Source: Acidobacteriaceae bacterium
GTDB lineage: Bacteria; Acidobacteriota; Terriglobia; Terriglobales; Acidobacteriaceae
Assembly: GCA_003132445.1 (NCBI GenBank)
Contig: PKXU01000164.1
Coordinates: 1-64,000, forward strand
Length of the DNA: 64,000 bases
Direction of reading: 5' to 3'
Shown: one piece after another, positions 7,809-16,974 of the stretch
Position numbering within the stretch: position 1 is the stretch's first letter
How the letters are laid out: each line of letters starts with the position of its first letter
Translations under genes and position numbers: made by a program
The notes under the pieces: model-generated
What the model saw: the letters and a program-made list of their open reading frames with translations, nothing else
Database searches by the model: none
Told to the model about the DNA's origin: nothing

Positions 7809-9200
7809 TCAATGTCCGCCGCTCAACTCCCGCACAATCCCGCCTACGAACTGCTTGGCATCGCCAAATAGCATCAGCGTGCGATCGAGATAGTACAGAG
7901 GATTGTCGATGCCAGCGAAGCCGGGACTCATGCCGCGCTTGATCACCATCACCGTGTGGGCTTTGTCTACGTCGAGAATCGGCATGCCGAAGATTGGGCT
8001 CGACTGATCCGTGCGCGCGGCGGGGTTGGTCACGTCGTTAGCGCCGATGATCAGAGCAACGTCCGTTTGTGGAAAGTCGCCGTTGATCTCGTCCATTTCG
8101 ATGAGGCGGTCGTAAGGAATGTCGGCTTCGGCGAGCAGAACGTTCATGTGGCCGGGCATGCGCCCCGCAACCGGATGAATGGCGAAGCGAACGTCGACTC
8201 CCTTCTTGGTGAGCGCGTCATAAAGCTCGCGCACTTTGTGCTGCGCCTGCGCCACGGCCATGCCATAGCCCGGGACGATGACAACTTTGTTGGCCGCCAA
8301 AAGTATCGCGGCCGCTTCTTCGGGCGTTGCGCTGCGCACCGGCTTCGCTTCCTGCCCTGCCGCGGCCGACGCCTGCACCTGGCCAAAGGCTCCGAAGAGC
8401 ACGTTGGCGAAGGAGCGATTCATCGCCTTCGACATGATGATCGAAAGAATGAGGCCAGAGGACCCGTCAAGCGCGCCGGCAATAATCAGAAGTTTCGAGT
8501 CGAGCACGAATCCCATGGCAGCCGCGGAAAGTCCGGCATACGAGTTCAACAGAGAGATTACGGTGGGCATATCCGCGCCGCCGATCGGAATGACCAGCAG
8601 CACTCCAAAAATCAAAGAGACGCCCACAATGATCGGGAAGAAAATTCTCGCTCCCGGATGCAACACGAGATGGACGGCGCTGCCCACGGCCACGACGAAC
8701 AGCAGCAAATTAACCAGATTCTGTCCCTTAAAAGTGATGGGCCGCTGCGGCAAAATCTCCTGCAATTTTCCCGCTGCCATCAAACTACCCGTAAAGGTCA
8801 GTCCGCCGAGGATGACTTCCATCGACAATACCGACATCATGAACTTGGGCACATCGGGTGAGCGCAGGTAGAATTCCGCGGTTCCAACCAGCGTCACGCA
8901 CAGCGCTCCGAAGGCGTGGCTGAGAGCGGTCCGCTGCGGAACGGCAGTCATCTGCACCATGCCCAGCGGGACGCCGATGCCCGAACCCAGCACCAGCGCA
9001 ATGATGATCCACTTGTAGTCAACGATGCCGTGGTGCAGAAGCGTGCCGGCGATGGCCAGTACCATGCCGATTTCGCCCGCCAGAATGCCATGGCGCGCCG
9101 TCGCGGGCGAACTCATCCACTTCAGCGACAGGATGAACAGAGCGCTGGCGACGAGATAAATGATTTCAATGATGTACTGGCTTCCGGCGAACTCGGTCAT
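7809..9200 (-). CDS. pntB: NAD(P) transhydrogenase subunit beta
   Basis: 463 residues. About nine hydrophobic segments fill residues 1-270, followed by the NADP-binding dIII domain with VIVPGYGMAVAQAQ, the RFAIHPVAGRMPGHMNVLLAEA stretch and the IIGANDVTNPAA loop. Together with PntAA and PntAB it forms the membrane proton pump that passes hydride from NADH to NADP+ using the proton gradient. It is the last gene of the pnt operon, 27 bases after pntAB. Confidence 0.95.
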   Translation of the reverse strand: MTEFAGSQYIIEIIYLVASALFILSLKWMSSPATARHGILAGEIGMVLAIAGTLLHHGIVDYKWIIIALVLGSGIGVPLGMVQMTAVPQRTALSHAFGALCVTLVGTAEFYLRSPDVPKFMMSVLSMEVILGGLTFTGSLMAAGKLQEILPQRPITFKGQNLVNLLLFVVAVGSAVHLVLHPGARIFFPIIVGVSLIFGVLLVIPIGGADMPTVISLLNSYAGLSAAAMGFVLDSKLLIIAGALDGSSGLILSIIMSKAMNRSFANVLFGAFGQVQASAAAGQEAKPVRSATPEEAAAILLAANKVVIVPGYGMAVAQAQHKVRELYDALTKKGVDVRFAIHPVAGRMPGHMNVLLAEADIPYDRLIEMDEINGDFPQTDVALIIGANDVTNPAARTDQSSPIFGMPILDVDKAHTVMVIKRGMSPGFAGIDNPLYYLDRTLMLFGDAKQFVGGIVRELSGGH

Positions 9201-9227
9201 ATTGGCTTTAATTTTTTCGCTTCATGG

Positions 9228-9521
9228 TTACGATTTGGGACGGCTGGTTTTGAACATCCTCAGCATGCGGTCGGTGATGAGGAATCCGCCCACCACATTG
9301 CTGGTGGCGGCCACGATGGCGATGACGCCCAGCACCGTGGCGAATGTGCTTTTTTTCTCCCCGACGAGCACAATGGCGCCGACGACCGCGATGGCGTCGA
9401 GCGCGTTCGTAAGCGACATGAGAGGCGTGTGCAGCAGAGGCGAAACGTGGCGAATTACTTCAAATCCAATGAAGGCCGCCAGCATGAAAACGAAAAGCGC
9501 ATCGATCAAGTTGTTGTTCAT
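9228..9521 (-). CDS. pntAB: NAD(P) transhydrogenase subunit alpha part 2 (membrane)
   Basis: 97 residues with three hydrophobic segments (LFVFMLAAFIGFEVI, DAIAVVGAIVLVG, TVLGVIAIVAATSNVVGGFLI). In many bacteria the alpha subunit is split into PntAA (soluble, NAD binding) and PntAB (membrane), as in Rhodospirillum; E. coli has one fused chain. The split form is present here. Confidence 0.93.
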   Translation of the reverse strand: MNNNLIDALFVFMLAAFIGFEVIRHVSPLLHTPLMSLTNALDAIAVVGAIVLVGEKKSTFATVLGVIAIVAATSNVVGGFLITDRMLRMFKTSRPKS

Positions 9522-9575
9522 ATCTAATTCCTGGTCCCCAGTCTGAGTTCTCAGTTGACCGGCGCGTCAAAATTG

Positions 9576-10751
9576 TCAAGACCCGGCCGTTGCCAATGCT
9601 GGCATCTTGAAGAATTCCCGCACGCGGGCGTTCACGACTTCGCCGCCATTGGTAATCATGGTCTCGCGAATAATTTCATCCTGCGGATTCAGTTGCAGTT
9701 TGCCCTCTTTCACCATGTACAAAAGAAATGTGCTGACATTGCGGGCGTACATCTGGCTGGCGTGATAGGGGACGCTGGTGGCCAGGTTGATCGCACCGAT
9801 AATCGTTACGCCATCGACCTTTACGGTTTCTCCCGTGCGTGTCAGTTCGCAGTTGCCGCCGCGCTCGGCGGCCAAATCAACGATCACCGAACCGGGCGCC
9901 ATCCCTTTCACCATTCCTGCGGTGATCAACACCGGCGACTTCTTGCCCGGGATGACCGCAGCCGTAATCACGACGTCGCTTTCCGCCACCACGCGAGTCA
10001 ACAACTCGCGCTGGCGGGCATAGAAAGTTTCGTCCTGCGCCGTGCCGTAACCGCGGGTGTCCTGCGCATTCTGGGCTTCGATGGGAAGTTCCACGAAGCG
10101 TCCCCCCAGGCTTTGCACCTGCTCTTTGGCGGCAGGGCGCATGTCGTAGGCGGAGGCCACTGCGCCCAGGCGGCGTGCGGTCGAAATGGCCTGCAATCCA
10201 GCCACGCCGGCGCCGATCACAAACACACGGGCGGGCGTGATGGTTCCGGCCGCAGTGGTCATCATGGGAAAAATGCGTGGCGAAGTCTCGGCCGCCAACA
10301 ATACTGCCTTGTAGCCGCAGCAGGTGGCCATCGACGACAAAGCGTCCATGCTCTGCGCGCGGGTAGTGCGCGGCATTAGCTCCACTGAAAAAGCCGTCAC
10401 GCCTGCCTGCGCGATCTCCTGAACAATCTCCGCAGAACCGAGTGGCCGCAGAAATCCGATCAAAGTCTGACCGCGGCGCATAAGGGGCAAGTCCGCTTTG
10501 CCGGTTACATCGTTCGAACCGTAGCACAGCACCTGCATCACGATGTCGGCGCTGCCGAATACGGCGGCCCGGTCGGGTACAATCTTCGCGCCCTTATCGA
10601 CATACATCTCGTCCGGGTAGCCAGCCTGTTCACCCGCCCCGGCTTCCACGATGACCTCAAGTCCCGCCTTGACGAGATTAGGAATCACTGCCGGGACGAT
10701 CGCAACCCGCCGTTCTCCCGGATAACTTTCTTTCGGAACTCCGACAATCAC
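9576..10751 (-). CDS. pntAA: NAD(P) transhydrogenase subunit alpha part 1 (NAD-binding)
   Basis: 391 residues from a GTG at 10751. This start is preferred because the family begins VGVPKE and AAGGATGAGGA lies just upstream; the 42 extra codons to 10877 look non-coding. The protein resembles alanine dehydrogenase: VGVPKESYPGERRVAIVP, then the Rossmann motif VFVIGAGVAGLQAISTARRLGA. It binds NAD(H) as domain I of the transhydrogenase. First gene of pntAA-pntAB-pntB; a Crp-like site lies 108 bp upstream. Confidence 0.93.
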   Translation of the reverse strand: MIVGVPKESYPGERRVAIVPAVIPNLVKAGLEVIVEAGAGEQAGYPDEMYVDKGAKIVPDRAAVFGSADIVMQVLCYGSNDVTGKADLPLMRRGQTLIGFLRPLGSAEIVQEIAQAGVTAFSVELMPRTTRAQSMDALSSMATCCGYKAVLLAAETSPRIFPMMTTAAGTITPARVFVIGAGVAGLQAISTARRLGAVASAYDMRPAAKEQVQSLGGRFVELPIEAQNAQDTRGYGTAQDETFYARQRELLTRVVAESDVVITAAVIPGKKSPVLITAGMVKGMAPGSVIVDLAAERGGNCELTRTGETVKVDGVTIIGAINLATSVPYHASQMYARNVSTFLLYMVKEGKLQLNPQDEIIRETMITNGGEVVNARVREFFKMPALATAGS

Positions 10752-10858
10752 GCGGTCCTCATCCTTTCGTCCGCCGCTCCAGTCGTTCGTCGTTTCAATC
10801 CAGGCAATCGGACTGGCCCGTAAGGCGGCCATGCTTTCATGGAACGGTCTCCGAGTGC

Positions 10859-10874
10859 CGTGATCTGCATCACA
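10859..10874. promoter_or_regulatory. Crp/Fnr-like operator upstream of pntAA
   Basis: CGTGATCTGCATCACA: arms GTGA and TCAC with a six-base spacer, the spacing of the Crp consensus TGTGA-N6-TCACA. It matches nine of ten consensus arm bases. It lies about 108 bp before the pntAA GTG on the minus strand. A perfect-consensus copy occurs at 28974. Binding by a Crp/Fnr protein is inferred. Confidence 0.5.
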
Positions 10875-11004
10875 CAAACATTAAGAAGTGGAAGGGAAAA
10901 CACTAACAGATCATCGACCGAAACTAAAACATGCATTAGGACTAAAACAGACATTCGGGGCCGGAGCGAATCCGCCGACGCGAATTCTAAGACCGTTAAT
11001 GATC

Positions 11005-11931
11005 TCAGCTTCCCTGTCCCACTCGGTAGTGCCAAACCCTCGCCGCGCCAATCAGATTTGCATCTTCACCCAAAGACGCCGGGGTGAGCTGAGTCTTGTC
11101 AGCCGGAACAAAGCGGCAGCCACTTCCAATCACCGCGTGAATGCGTGCTAGAAAAAGCGGCGCACTCTTCATCACACTGCCGCTCAACACGATCATCTCC
11201 GGCGTGAACAAATTGATCAGGTTGGCGAGTCCCAATCCGAGATAGTAGCCCTCATGTTCAACCGCTTGCAGAGCGATTTTGTCGCCTTCGAGGGACAGTT
11301 CGCATATCTTCTGCGCGGTGATGCCGGCACGGTGTGGGTAGTCAGCAGGCGCATGTCGTTCAATCCAACTCACCATCGCGGGACCGGAGGCCAGAGACTC
11401 CCAGCAACCGCGAAATCCGCACGAGCACTGTGGCCCAGCGGGATCGATTACCTGGTGTCCAACTTCAGGATGAGCTCCGTCCACTCCGCGGTAGAGTTGG
11501 CCATCGAACACAAAGCCGCCGCCAATTCCGGTGCCGACTGTCACGTAGATGAGTCGTGAACAATTCTGACCCGCGCCCCAACCGGCTTCCGCCAGCGCCG
11601 CCGCATCCCCGTCATTCTCCAGGGCCACGCGCACGCTGAAAATCTGCGCAAGATCTTTCACCGGACTCTTCCCGCGCCACCCGGGCAGGAAATCCACATC
11701 ACCGAACTCCCCACGTAGGGGATCGACCGGCCCGGTTGAGCCAATTCCGATCCCACGGAAGGCCCCACCGGCTCTTTGCGCCGTCTTGCGCAGCATGTGG
11801 GCAATTAATTCGATTCCGTCGGAGTACCGCTTCGGGTCGGTCGGCGCCTCCATCCGGGAAAGCACCTTACCCTTGTCATCCACCATGCCCACTGCAATCT
11901 TCGTTCCGCCGATATCGACGGCACCAATCAT
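11005..11931 (-). CDS. ROK-family sugar kinase (glucokinase-like)
   Basis: 308 residues. ATP-binding motif GAVDIGGTKIAVG at the N-terminus; VTVGTGIGGGFVFDGQLYRG; sugar-contact motif EVGH; and the ROK zinc site CSCGFRGCWE. ROK kinases phosphorylate glucose, N-acetylglucosamine or related sugars in the cytosol; the motif set does not fix the substrate. No DNA-binding HTH is present at the N-terminus, so this is an enzyme rather than a ROK repressor. The next minus-strand gene upstream is the Tat-exported TIM-barrel protein. Confidence 0.88.
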   Translation of the reverse strand: MIGAVDIGGTKIAVGMVDDKGKVLSRMEAPTDPKRYSDGIELIAHMLRKTAQRAGGAFRGIGIGSTGPVDPLRGEFGDVDFLPGWRGKSPVKDLAQIFSVRVALENDGDAAALAEAGWGAGQNCSRLIYVTVGTGIGGGFVFDGQLYRGVDGAHPEVGHQVIDPAGPQCSCGFRGCWESLASGPAMVSWIERHAPADYPHRAGITAQKICELSLEGDKIALQAVEHEGYYLGLGLANLINLFTPEMIVLSGSVMKSAPLFLARIHAVIGSGCRFVPADKTQLTPASLGEDANLIGAARVWHYRVGQGS

Positions 11932-12008
11932 GAGAGCTCCAGGGCTATCGATTTACATTGCGCGCCGTATGTTTCGGAAAACTGCATCTGGTGGGATCGG
12001 TCACGCGA

Positions 12009-12971
12009 TTACAAAGCATCCGCCTGTTGCAGAAGTTTTTTCATTCCCGCCCAACTTGTTCGGGAGCACTCTTCTTTTGTACCGCCGCCGCTCCAGTGCG
12101 TCTCCAGACTCACCGCATAGTGGTAGCCGTCGCGCTTGAGCGCTTTGAACTGCCCCGCCCAATCGATGATTCCGGCTCCCATCGCCGCCCACTCGGTTTT
12201 TGCGCCGTGTTTGACGACATCTTTGCAGTGGCAGTGACCAATACGATCCTTGGGCAATAAATTGTAACCATCGGGATACGGAGTTTCGCCGCTGTTGGCG
12301 GCATTTCCTGGATCCCAGTTCAACATGAGCGACGGAGTCTTCACCGCCTCCAGCACTTTGGCCGCCTCCGCTGCTGTCGCCGTGTTACACGAGGATTCAT
12401 TTTCCAGCAGAAGAATGATCCCCTTTTGTGCCGCCTTGCTCGCGGCGTCTCGCAGCTTATCGTTAATCGCGGCGCGGTAGGGAGCTTGATCCTCTAATCG
12501 CCAGAAATCGAAGCAGCGCACGCGATCCGTCTGAAAAGATTTCGCCATATCGATGGCACGGTCGAGCACTTCGTCTTGTTGCTGCGGCGTGAAGTTGGCG
12601 CGGAAACTGTTGGGCTCACTATGCTTTGATTTGGGAGCGCCCGGCCAGTCGACTTTAAACAGCGGGCTGGCGATGTCGGTGACTTTGAGTTGATACTTTT
12701 CCAGAATGCGGCGCGCTTCCGCCACTTCTTTTTCGTCCAGATCAAGAATGTTCTTCTTCCACATGCCGCGAAGTTCAATCCAGGTCATGCCAAATTCCCG
12801 TGACGCAACCTCGCAGGCGTGGCCGAAGTCCTGAGAAATTTCATCGTTGATGACGGCAATGCGGAATGGCGATTTCGCATCCGACGGAGTCATAACCCGG
12901 GATGCGGCCGTGGCCGCCGTCACAGCAAACATTCCTGTGAGAAATTCGCGACGTGCAAATTGAGCCGGCAT
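12009..12971 (-). CDS. Tat-exported sugar isomerase/epimerase-like TIM barrel
   Basis: 320 residues from ATG 12971, chosen for the preceding GAGGAG and because it puts a Tat signal (FARREFLTGMFAVTAATAAS) at the N-terminus. The rest matches AP_endonuc_2/xylose isomerase-like proteins: GMTWIELRGMW, VRCFDFWR, ILLLENESS, LNWDPGNAA, HCHCKDV and a terminal SLETHW. The His, Glu and Asp residues suit a metal site. It probably acts on a sugar or polyol in the periplasm; substrate unknown. Confidence 0.82.
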   Translation of the reverse strand: MPAQFARREFLTGMFAVTAATAASRVMTPSDAKSPFRIAVINDEISQDFGHACEVASREFGMTWIELRGMWKKNILDLDEKEVAEARRILEKYQLKVTDIASPLFKVDWPGAPKSKHSEPNSFRANFTPQQQDEVLDRAIDMAKSFQTDRVRCFDFWRLEDQAPYRAAINDKLRDAASKAAQKGIILLLENESSCNTATAAEAAKVLEAVKTPSLMLNWDPGNAANSGETPYPDGYNLLPKDRIGHCHCKDVVKHGAKTEWAAMGAGIIDWAGQFKALKRDGYHYAVSLETHWSGGGTKEECSRTSWAGMKKLLQQADAL

Positions 12972-13141
12972 GACTTGCTCCTCGCCACCGCGCCGTTCGC
13001 GGCAACAGAACCGCACACAAATCTACCATTCTCGCGATAGAGGCGATAGAGGTCCGGTAGCCGGGGTCAGAAAATGTGGATTTAGGCGATGGCGAGAGTG
13101 GAGGATTCGTGGCAAATGCATTAGGAATGAAAAATTCGCCC

Positions 13142-13184
13142 CAAAAACAAAACGCCCCAGACTCGATTTGAGTCCAAGAGGCGT
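13142..13184 (-). terminator. Rho-independent terminator after the 13383-13751 gene
   Basis: On the minus strand, arms ACGCC...GGCGT with an inner GGACTC/GAGTC pairing (13152-13184) are followed by TTTGTTTTTG. It lies about 200 bp after the stop of the small secreted protein gene. The rest of 13022-13382 holds no convincing gene. Confidence 0.6.
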
Positions 13185-13382
13185 CTGTTGATCAGCCCTC
13201 CCCCAAGTGCTGCTCAAGAACACTCTAACGCTGCGCCCAAAGCCGGTAAATGGCTCACCCGTGCCATGCATGGCACGAACGTGGTATGTCTGGCGACAAA
13301 CCCAATTGTCCAGAGGGGATAAGGCGACCCCAGCCCACAGAGACGTTCGAAACAACGTCCCTGCGGACCACGGTTGGAACTC

Positions 13383-13751
13383 CTACATGCCAGGCTGAGT
13401 AAATACCAACGCCTCTTTCTGGCGGCCGAAATCGATCTCTTTGAGCGCTTTCGGGGTACCATTTGCGTCCGTGATCACATCGTCCTGCACTACGTCTTTA
13501 TCATTGGTCTGTAGTGTCGCGGGCACCGTTGCCACGGTCTTGCCGTGCTGCACGAAGTTAACTTGAACCGACGGGCCGGTGCCTTGCCACTCGACCTTGT
13601 AATCGCCGGGTTGCAGTTGGGCGTTCCCTACTTGAACCGGGTCCGCCAAAGTTAGCGAGTGTTTGGCATTGGCACTGTCCCGCGCCAACGCGCCCAGCGA
13701 CGTGAGCAGGGCGAAGGCTGATACGAGTGCTGAATATTTTAAATATTTCAT
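13383..13751 (-). CDS. Small secreted protein, unknown function
   Basis: 122 residues from ATG 13751, chosen for the AGGAGG upstream. A signal peptide (MKYLKYSALVSAFALLTSLGALA) precedes about 100 residues rich in beta-type stretches: HSLTLADPVQVGNAQLQPGDYKVEW and VQVNFVQHGKTVATVPA. Short exported proteins with the PVQVGNxxLxPGxYKVxW pattern are, from memory, common in Acidobacteria, where they carry no assigned role. A terminator lies downstream, so the gene is probably monocistronic. Confidence 0.8.
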   Translation of the reverse strand: MKYLKYSALVSAFALLTSLGALARDSANAKHSLTLADPVQVGNAQLQPGDYKVEWQGTGPSVQVNFVQHGKTVATVPATLQTNDKDVVQDDVITDANGTPKALKEIDFGRQKEALVFTQPGM

Positions 13752-13931
13752 TTCCACGATCCTCCTGAGAATTATGAAGCAGGCTTGACTATCCAACTTC
13801 AATGATTGTCTTACTAGGTAGATGCGCAGGGCAGTTTCCCGGGTGCAAAATCTATCGTAAAGCGATGTAATGCTTTGTCAGCAGATACAGGAAACACCTT
13901 GGTTTTTTAGGCAAAATTGGAAACGATAAAT

Positions 13932-13985
13932 CGCACACAAGACAACCACGCATACTCTGTACACTTGTGGCTCGACTTGTGTGCG
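13932..13985. repeat. 10-bp inverted repeat upstream of tauE
   Basis: CGCACACAAG at 13932-13941 and CTTGTGTGCG at 13976-13985 are perfect reverse complements 34 bases apart, about 55 bases before the tauE-like start. It could be a regulator site or an RNA hairpin in the leader. Confidence 0.5.
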
Positions 13986-14038
13986 CGCTTCGAACCGTAT
14001 ATTTGTATTAGGGAGACGCGAACGCCGAAAGGAGCTGC

Positions 14039-14875
14039 ATGACCGTTCTGGAGTTTAGTGTGTTGGTGTGCGCCAGTTCGCTGATTGCCGGACTTGTCGG
14101 GGCGTTGACGGGACTGGGAGGAGGCGTCGTCTTGGTGCCGCTGCTTACCTTGCTCTTCAAGGTCGATATTCGCTATGCCATCGGCGCCTCCCTCGTTTCC
14201 GTGATCGCTACCTCTTCCGGAGCTGCGGCAGCCTACGTGAGAGAAGGCTTTTCTAACATCCGCATCGGAATGTTCCTTGAAATCGCAACTACTGTGGGTG
14301 CGCTGCTTGGCGCCAGCCTGGCGGCACATGTATCCACTCACGCGATCGCCATTGTGTTCGGAGTCGTGCTGTTGTTTTCCGCATACTTTTCTCGCAAACC
14401 CAGACCCCCGGCACAACGCGGAGTTCCGCCCGATCCGCTGGCCACGCGTCTGCACCTGAACGGTAGTTTCCCCGACGTGGAGGGAGTTCGAACCTACAAT
14501 GTGCAACATGTTCCCGTGGGTTGGAGCCTCATGTTTGGCGCCGGCGCTCTGTCGGGATTGCTCGGCATCGGTTCCGGGGCGATGAAGGTTCTCGCCATGG
14601 ATCAGGCCATGAAAATTCCCTTCAAGGTTTCCACCACCACCAGTAATTTCATGATCGGCGTCACCGCTGCCGCCAGCGCCGGCATCTATCTGCACCGCGG
14701 TTACATCGATCCCGGTCTGGCCATGCCGGTCATGCTCGGAGTTCTTGCAGGTTCGCTGATCGGCGCGAAGATTTTGATCAAAGCAAATACAAGATGGCTG
14801 CGCCTCGGCTTTAGCCTGGTCATCGTTCTTCTAGGCATTGAAATGCTCTACAACGGTCTCTCGGGGAACATCTAA
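14039..14875 (+). CDS. TSUP-family anion transporter (TauE/SafE)
   Basis: 278 residues with about eight hydrophobic segments and the two-fold repeat of the TauE/SafE (TSUP) family, visible as ALTGLGGGVVLVPLL near the N-terminus and GLLGIGSGAMKV in the second half. These permeases move sulfite, organosulfonates or related anions across the inner membrane; the substrate here is unknown. The ATG follows GAAAGGAG. The stop overlaps the next start (TAATG), so it is coupled to a DUF1634 protein, a pairing often seen in this family. Confidence 0.88.
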   Translation: MTVLEFSVLVCASSLIAGLVGALTGLGGGVVLVPLLTLLFKVDIRYAIGASLVSVIATSSGAAAAYVREGFSNIRIGMFLEIATTVGALLGASLAAHVSTHAIAIVFGVVLLFSAYFSRKPRPPAQRGVPPDPLATRLHLNGSFPDVEGVRTYNVQHVPVGWSLMFGAGALSGLLGIGSGAMKVLAMDQAMKIPFKVSTTTSNFMIGVTAAASAGIYLHRGYIDPGLAMPVMLGVLAGSLIGAKILIKANTRWLRLGFSLVIVLLGIEMLYNGLSGNI

Positions 14876-15396
14876 TGCCAAACGACCGAAACCCGATCAA
14901 CCGAACCTCGACTGATCGAAATTCAACCGATCGAAACTCGCCGGAACAAACTTCGACCGGTCAAATTTCGCAACGGCAAGCATCAACAGAACTAAACTCG
15001 AACCCTGCAGCTGCCTCAATCCCTCCAACCTGGACGGATCAAAGGATGGAAAGTCTTCTGGGAATCCTGTTGCGGGTCGGAGTCCTTTTCGCCGCACTGG
15101 TGGTGCTAATAGGCGGAATCATTTATCTAATCCGCCATGGCCACGCGCCCGTCGACTTCCGGGCTTTCCGGGGCGAACCCGCCGACCTGCGAAGTATTCA
15201 CGGAGTCTTACGCGACGTCAGGGCAATGCATGGCCGCGGAATCATCCAACTCGGGCTGCTTTTTCTCATCGCAACTCCCGTAGCCCGCGTTGCCTTCTCC
15301 ATCTTTGGTTTCGCGGCCGAGCGAGATCGCATGTATGTCCTGTTCACGGTGATTGTCTTCTGCGTCCTGCTCTATAGCCTGCTCGGCTCCGCGTAA
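14875..15396 (+). CDS. DUF1634-family membrane protein
   Basis: 173 residues. The first 50 residues are a hydrophilic, repetitive tail built from short units like TDRNSTDRNS, encoded by repeated DNA of the form TCGACCGATCGAAA. Three membrane segments follow (residues about 60-82, 122-142, 150-170). DUF1634 proteins are small partners of TauE-type permeases. The repeated tail is unusual and may be a replication-slippage product. Confidence 0.8.
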   Translation: MPNDRNPINRTSTDRNSTDRNSPEQTSTGQISQRQASTELNSNPAAASIPPTWTDQRMESLLGILLRVGVLFAALVVLIGGIIYLIRHGHAPVDFRAFRGEPADLRSIHGVLRDVRAMHGRGIIQLGLLFLIATPVARVAFSIFGFAAERDRMYVLFTVIVFCVLLYSLLGSA

Positions 15397-15480
15397 CCAA
15401 TCGCGGCCCAACGCTCCAATCGAAAAAAGTCCCGGAACCTGGGTCAAGTTAAGACACGACTGACGAAGGCAGGAAAGGAA

Positions 15481-15556
15481 TGGAGCCGACGAGCGGACTT
15501 GAACCGCTGACCTGCCGATTACGAATCGGCTGCTCTACCAACTGAGCTACGTCGGC
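15481..15556 (-). tRNA. tRNA-Thr (anticodon CGT)
   Basis: A complete 76-base cloverleaf on the minus strand: acceptor GCCGACG/CGTCGGC, D arm GCTCAGTTGGTAGAGC, anticodon stem GCCGA/TCGGC with loop TTCGTAA, T arm AGCGG-TTCAAGT-CCGCT, discriminator T and an encoded CCA. The anticodon CGT reads ACG, threonine. Confidence 0.97.
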
Positions 15557-15831
15557 TTTCAATGACTTACGGCCAAAAGTGTTTCCCGTCTTGTTCCCAC
15601 AAGGGGAAAAATCAGCAGGTTAGATGGGAGTCTTTCTGAACGAAATTCTAACACTTCTTTTTTGAATGGCAGCTCGATTTCGCGAGTGTGTCGAGGACCG
15701 GGTGCTAGCCCTCGCAGGATTCTTACCCCATCGTGCTATTACCCTTTTCCCATTGCATAAACACAAGTGCCTTTATAGACTTTAATTGAGATCGAGTCCA
15801 TGTTACGGAATTATGAAAATTACGTGAAAGT

Positions 15832-16896
15832 TTGGTAAAAAACGCCGCTCAATCGGCCGGCGAAGTTGGCGGGCCGTGGAGGATCAAAACAAGAGTGGGA
15901 GCACGAAAACAAGCGCCAGTGTTTGTGATTGGCTGTCATCGTTCTGGCACCGCTCTTCTGTACGATAGCTTGCTTTCTGCCGGCGGATTTCCGCTGTATC
16001 ACGCTTCCCCGTGTTTGCATTCAACCTTGATTGCGATGTGCGGGGACCCGTCCGTGCCCAGAAATCGCGAGAGAATGATGCAAATCTGGCTGCGGAGCAA
16101 GGCCTTCCGTCGAACCGGCTTCGGTCCCGAAGAACTGCGATCCAAGATTCTGCAAGACTGCAAGAGCGGCGGCGACTTCTTGCAAATTACGCTCGGAGAG
16201 CTGGCACGCCGGGCCCACGTCCAACGCTGGGCTTCTTACGATATTGACAACATCATGTATATGGAGACCATCAAGCGAGAGATTCCTGACGCTTTGTTTG
16301 TGCACGTCGTTCGTGACGGCCGCGACGCCGCGCTCTCTCTGAAGTTACAGCATGGAGCTCACACCCTGGGGCAGACGCAAGAACGAGCCCTCTACGCCTG
16401 GGCGCTGCTATGGCAATGGACGGTGCGGATGGGAAGACGTTGCGGAAAGCTGTTTCCCAACGATTACCTTGAAGTGCGCTACGAAGATATGGTCCGCGAT
16501 CCCGCTAAAGCTTTCGCCAGGGTGGGAGAATTCCTCGATCACGATCTGGACTATGGACGCATTCAAAAAAACGGCGTCGGGCGAGTTGCTTCTCCGAACA
16601 CGGTTTGGAAAGACGAGTCCAGTCCAGTGACCTTCAATCCAATCGGCCGATGGAAAAGTAAATTTTCCCCATCGGAGGTGAATAATGTGGAGGCCTTGAT
16701 CGGAGACTGTCTGGAGGAATTTGGGTACTCCCTGACTACGGATCGCCGCAGCCCGGCTTCCCTAGGCCCGTGGCTTAGCTTCATGCGCATCTTCTACCCG
16801 TGCTACTTCGACGCCAAGCTATTCCTGAAGTCCAAGACTTTTCTGGGGCGGGTCCTGACCAACGGCGGAAGGCTGGAACTCACTGATCCGGTCTGA
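15832..16896 (+). CDS. Sulfotransferase-family protein
   Basis: 354 residues if started at the TTG at 15832; a GTG at about 15895, with GGAGG upstream, is an alternative and would remove about 21 residues. The 5'-phosphosulfate loop FVIGCHRSGTALL and the 3'-phosphate region FVHVVRDGRDAALS identify a PAPS-dependent sulfotransferase fold. The acceptor could be a glycan, lipid or protein. It is followed after 78 bp by a pyruvate-kinase-like gene on the same strand, with no obvious terminator between. Confidence 0.85.
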   Translation: MVKNAAQSAGEVGGPWRIKTRVGARKQAPVFVIGCHRSGTALLYDSLLSAGGFPLYHASPCLHSTLIAMCGDPSVPRNRERMMQIWLRSKAFRRTGFGPEELRSKILQDCKSGGDFLQITLGELARRAHVQRWASYDIDNIMYMETIKREIPDALFVHVVRDGRDAALSLKLQHGAHTLGQTQERALYAWALLWQWTVRMGRRCGKLFPNDYLEVRYEDMVRDPAKAFARVGEFLDHDLDYGRIQKNGVGRVASPNTVWKDESSPVTFNPIGRWKSKFSPSEVNNVEALIGDCLEEFGYSLTTDRRSPASLGPWLSFMRIFYPCYFDAKLFLKSKTFLGRVLTNGGRLELTDPV

Positions 16897-16974
16897 GCAT
16901 TCGGTGATTGCGGCGTATTTGACCAATTCGCGCAGGAGTGAAAGCACTCGCCGCAGCCTTGGAGAGGCAGGATT

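Noticed and set aside
7956-8861. 301-codon plus-strand frame opposite pntB
   Set aside because: His/Arg-rich shadow with no protein-like pattern; PntB motifs are on the minus strand.
13023-13355. 110-codon minus-strand frame downstream of the small secreted protein
   Set aside because: It runs through the terminator and has no Shine-Dalgarno or domain.
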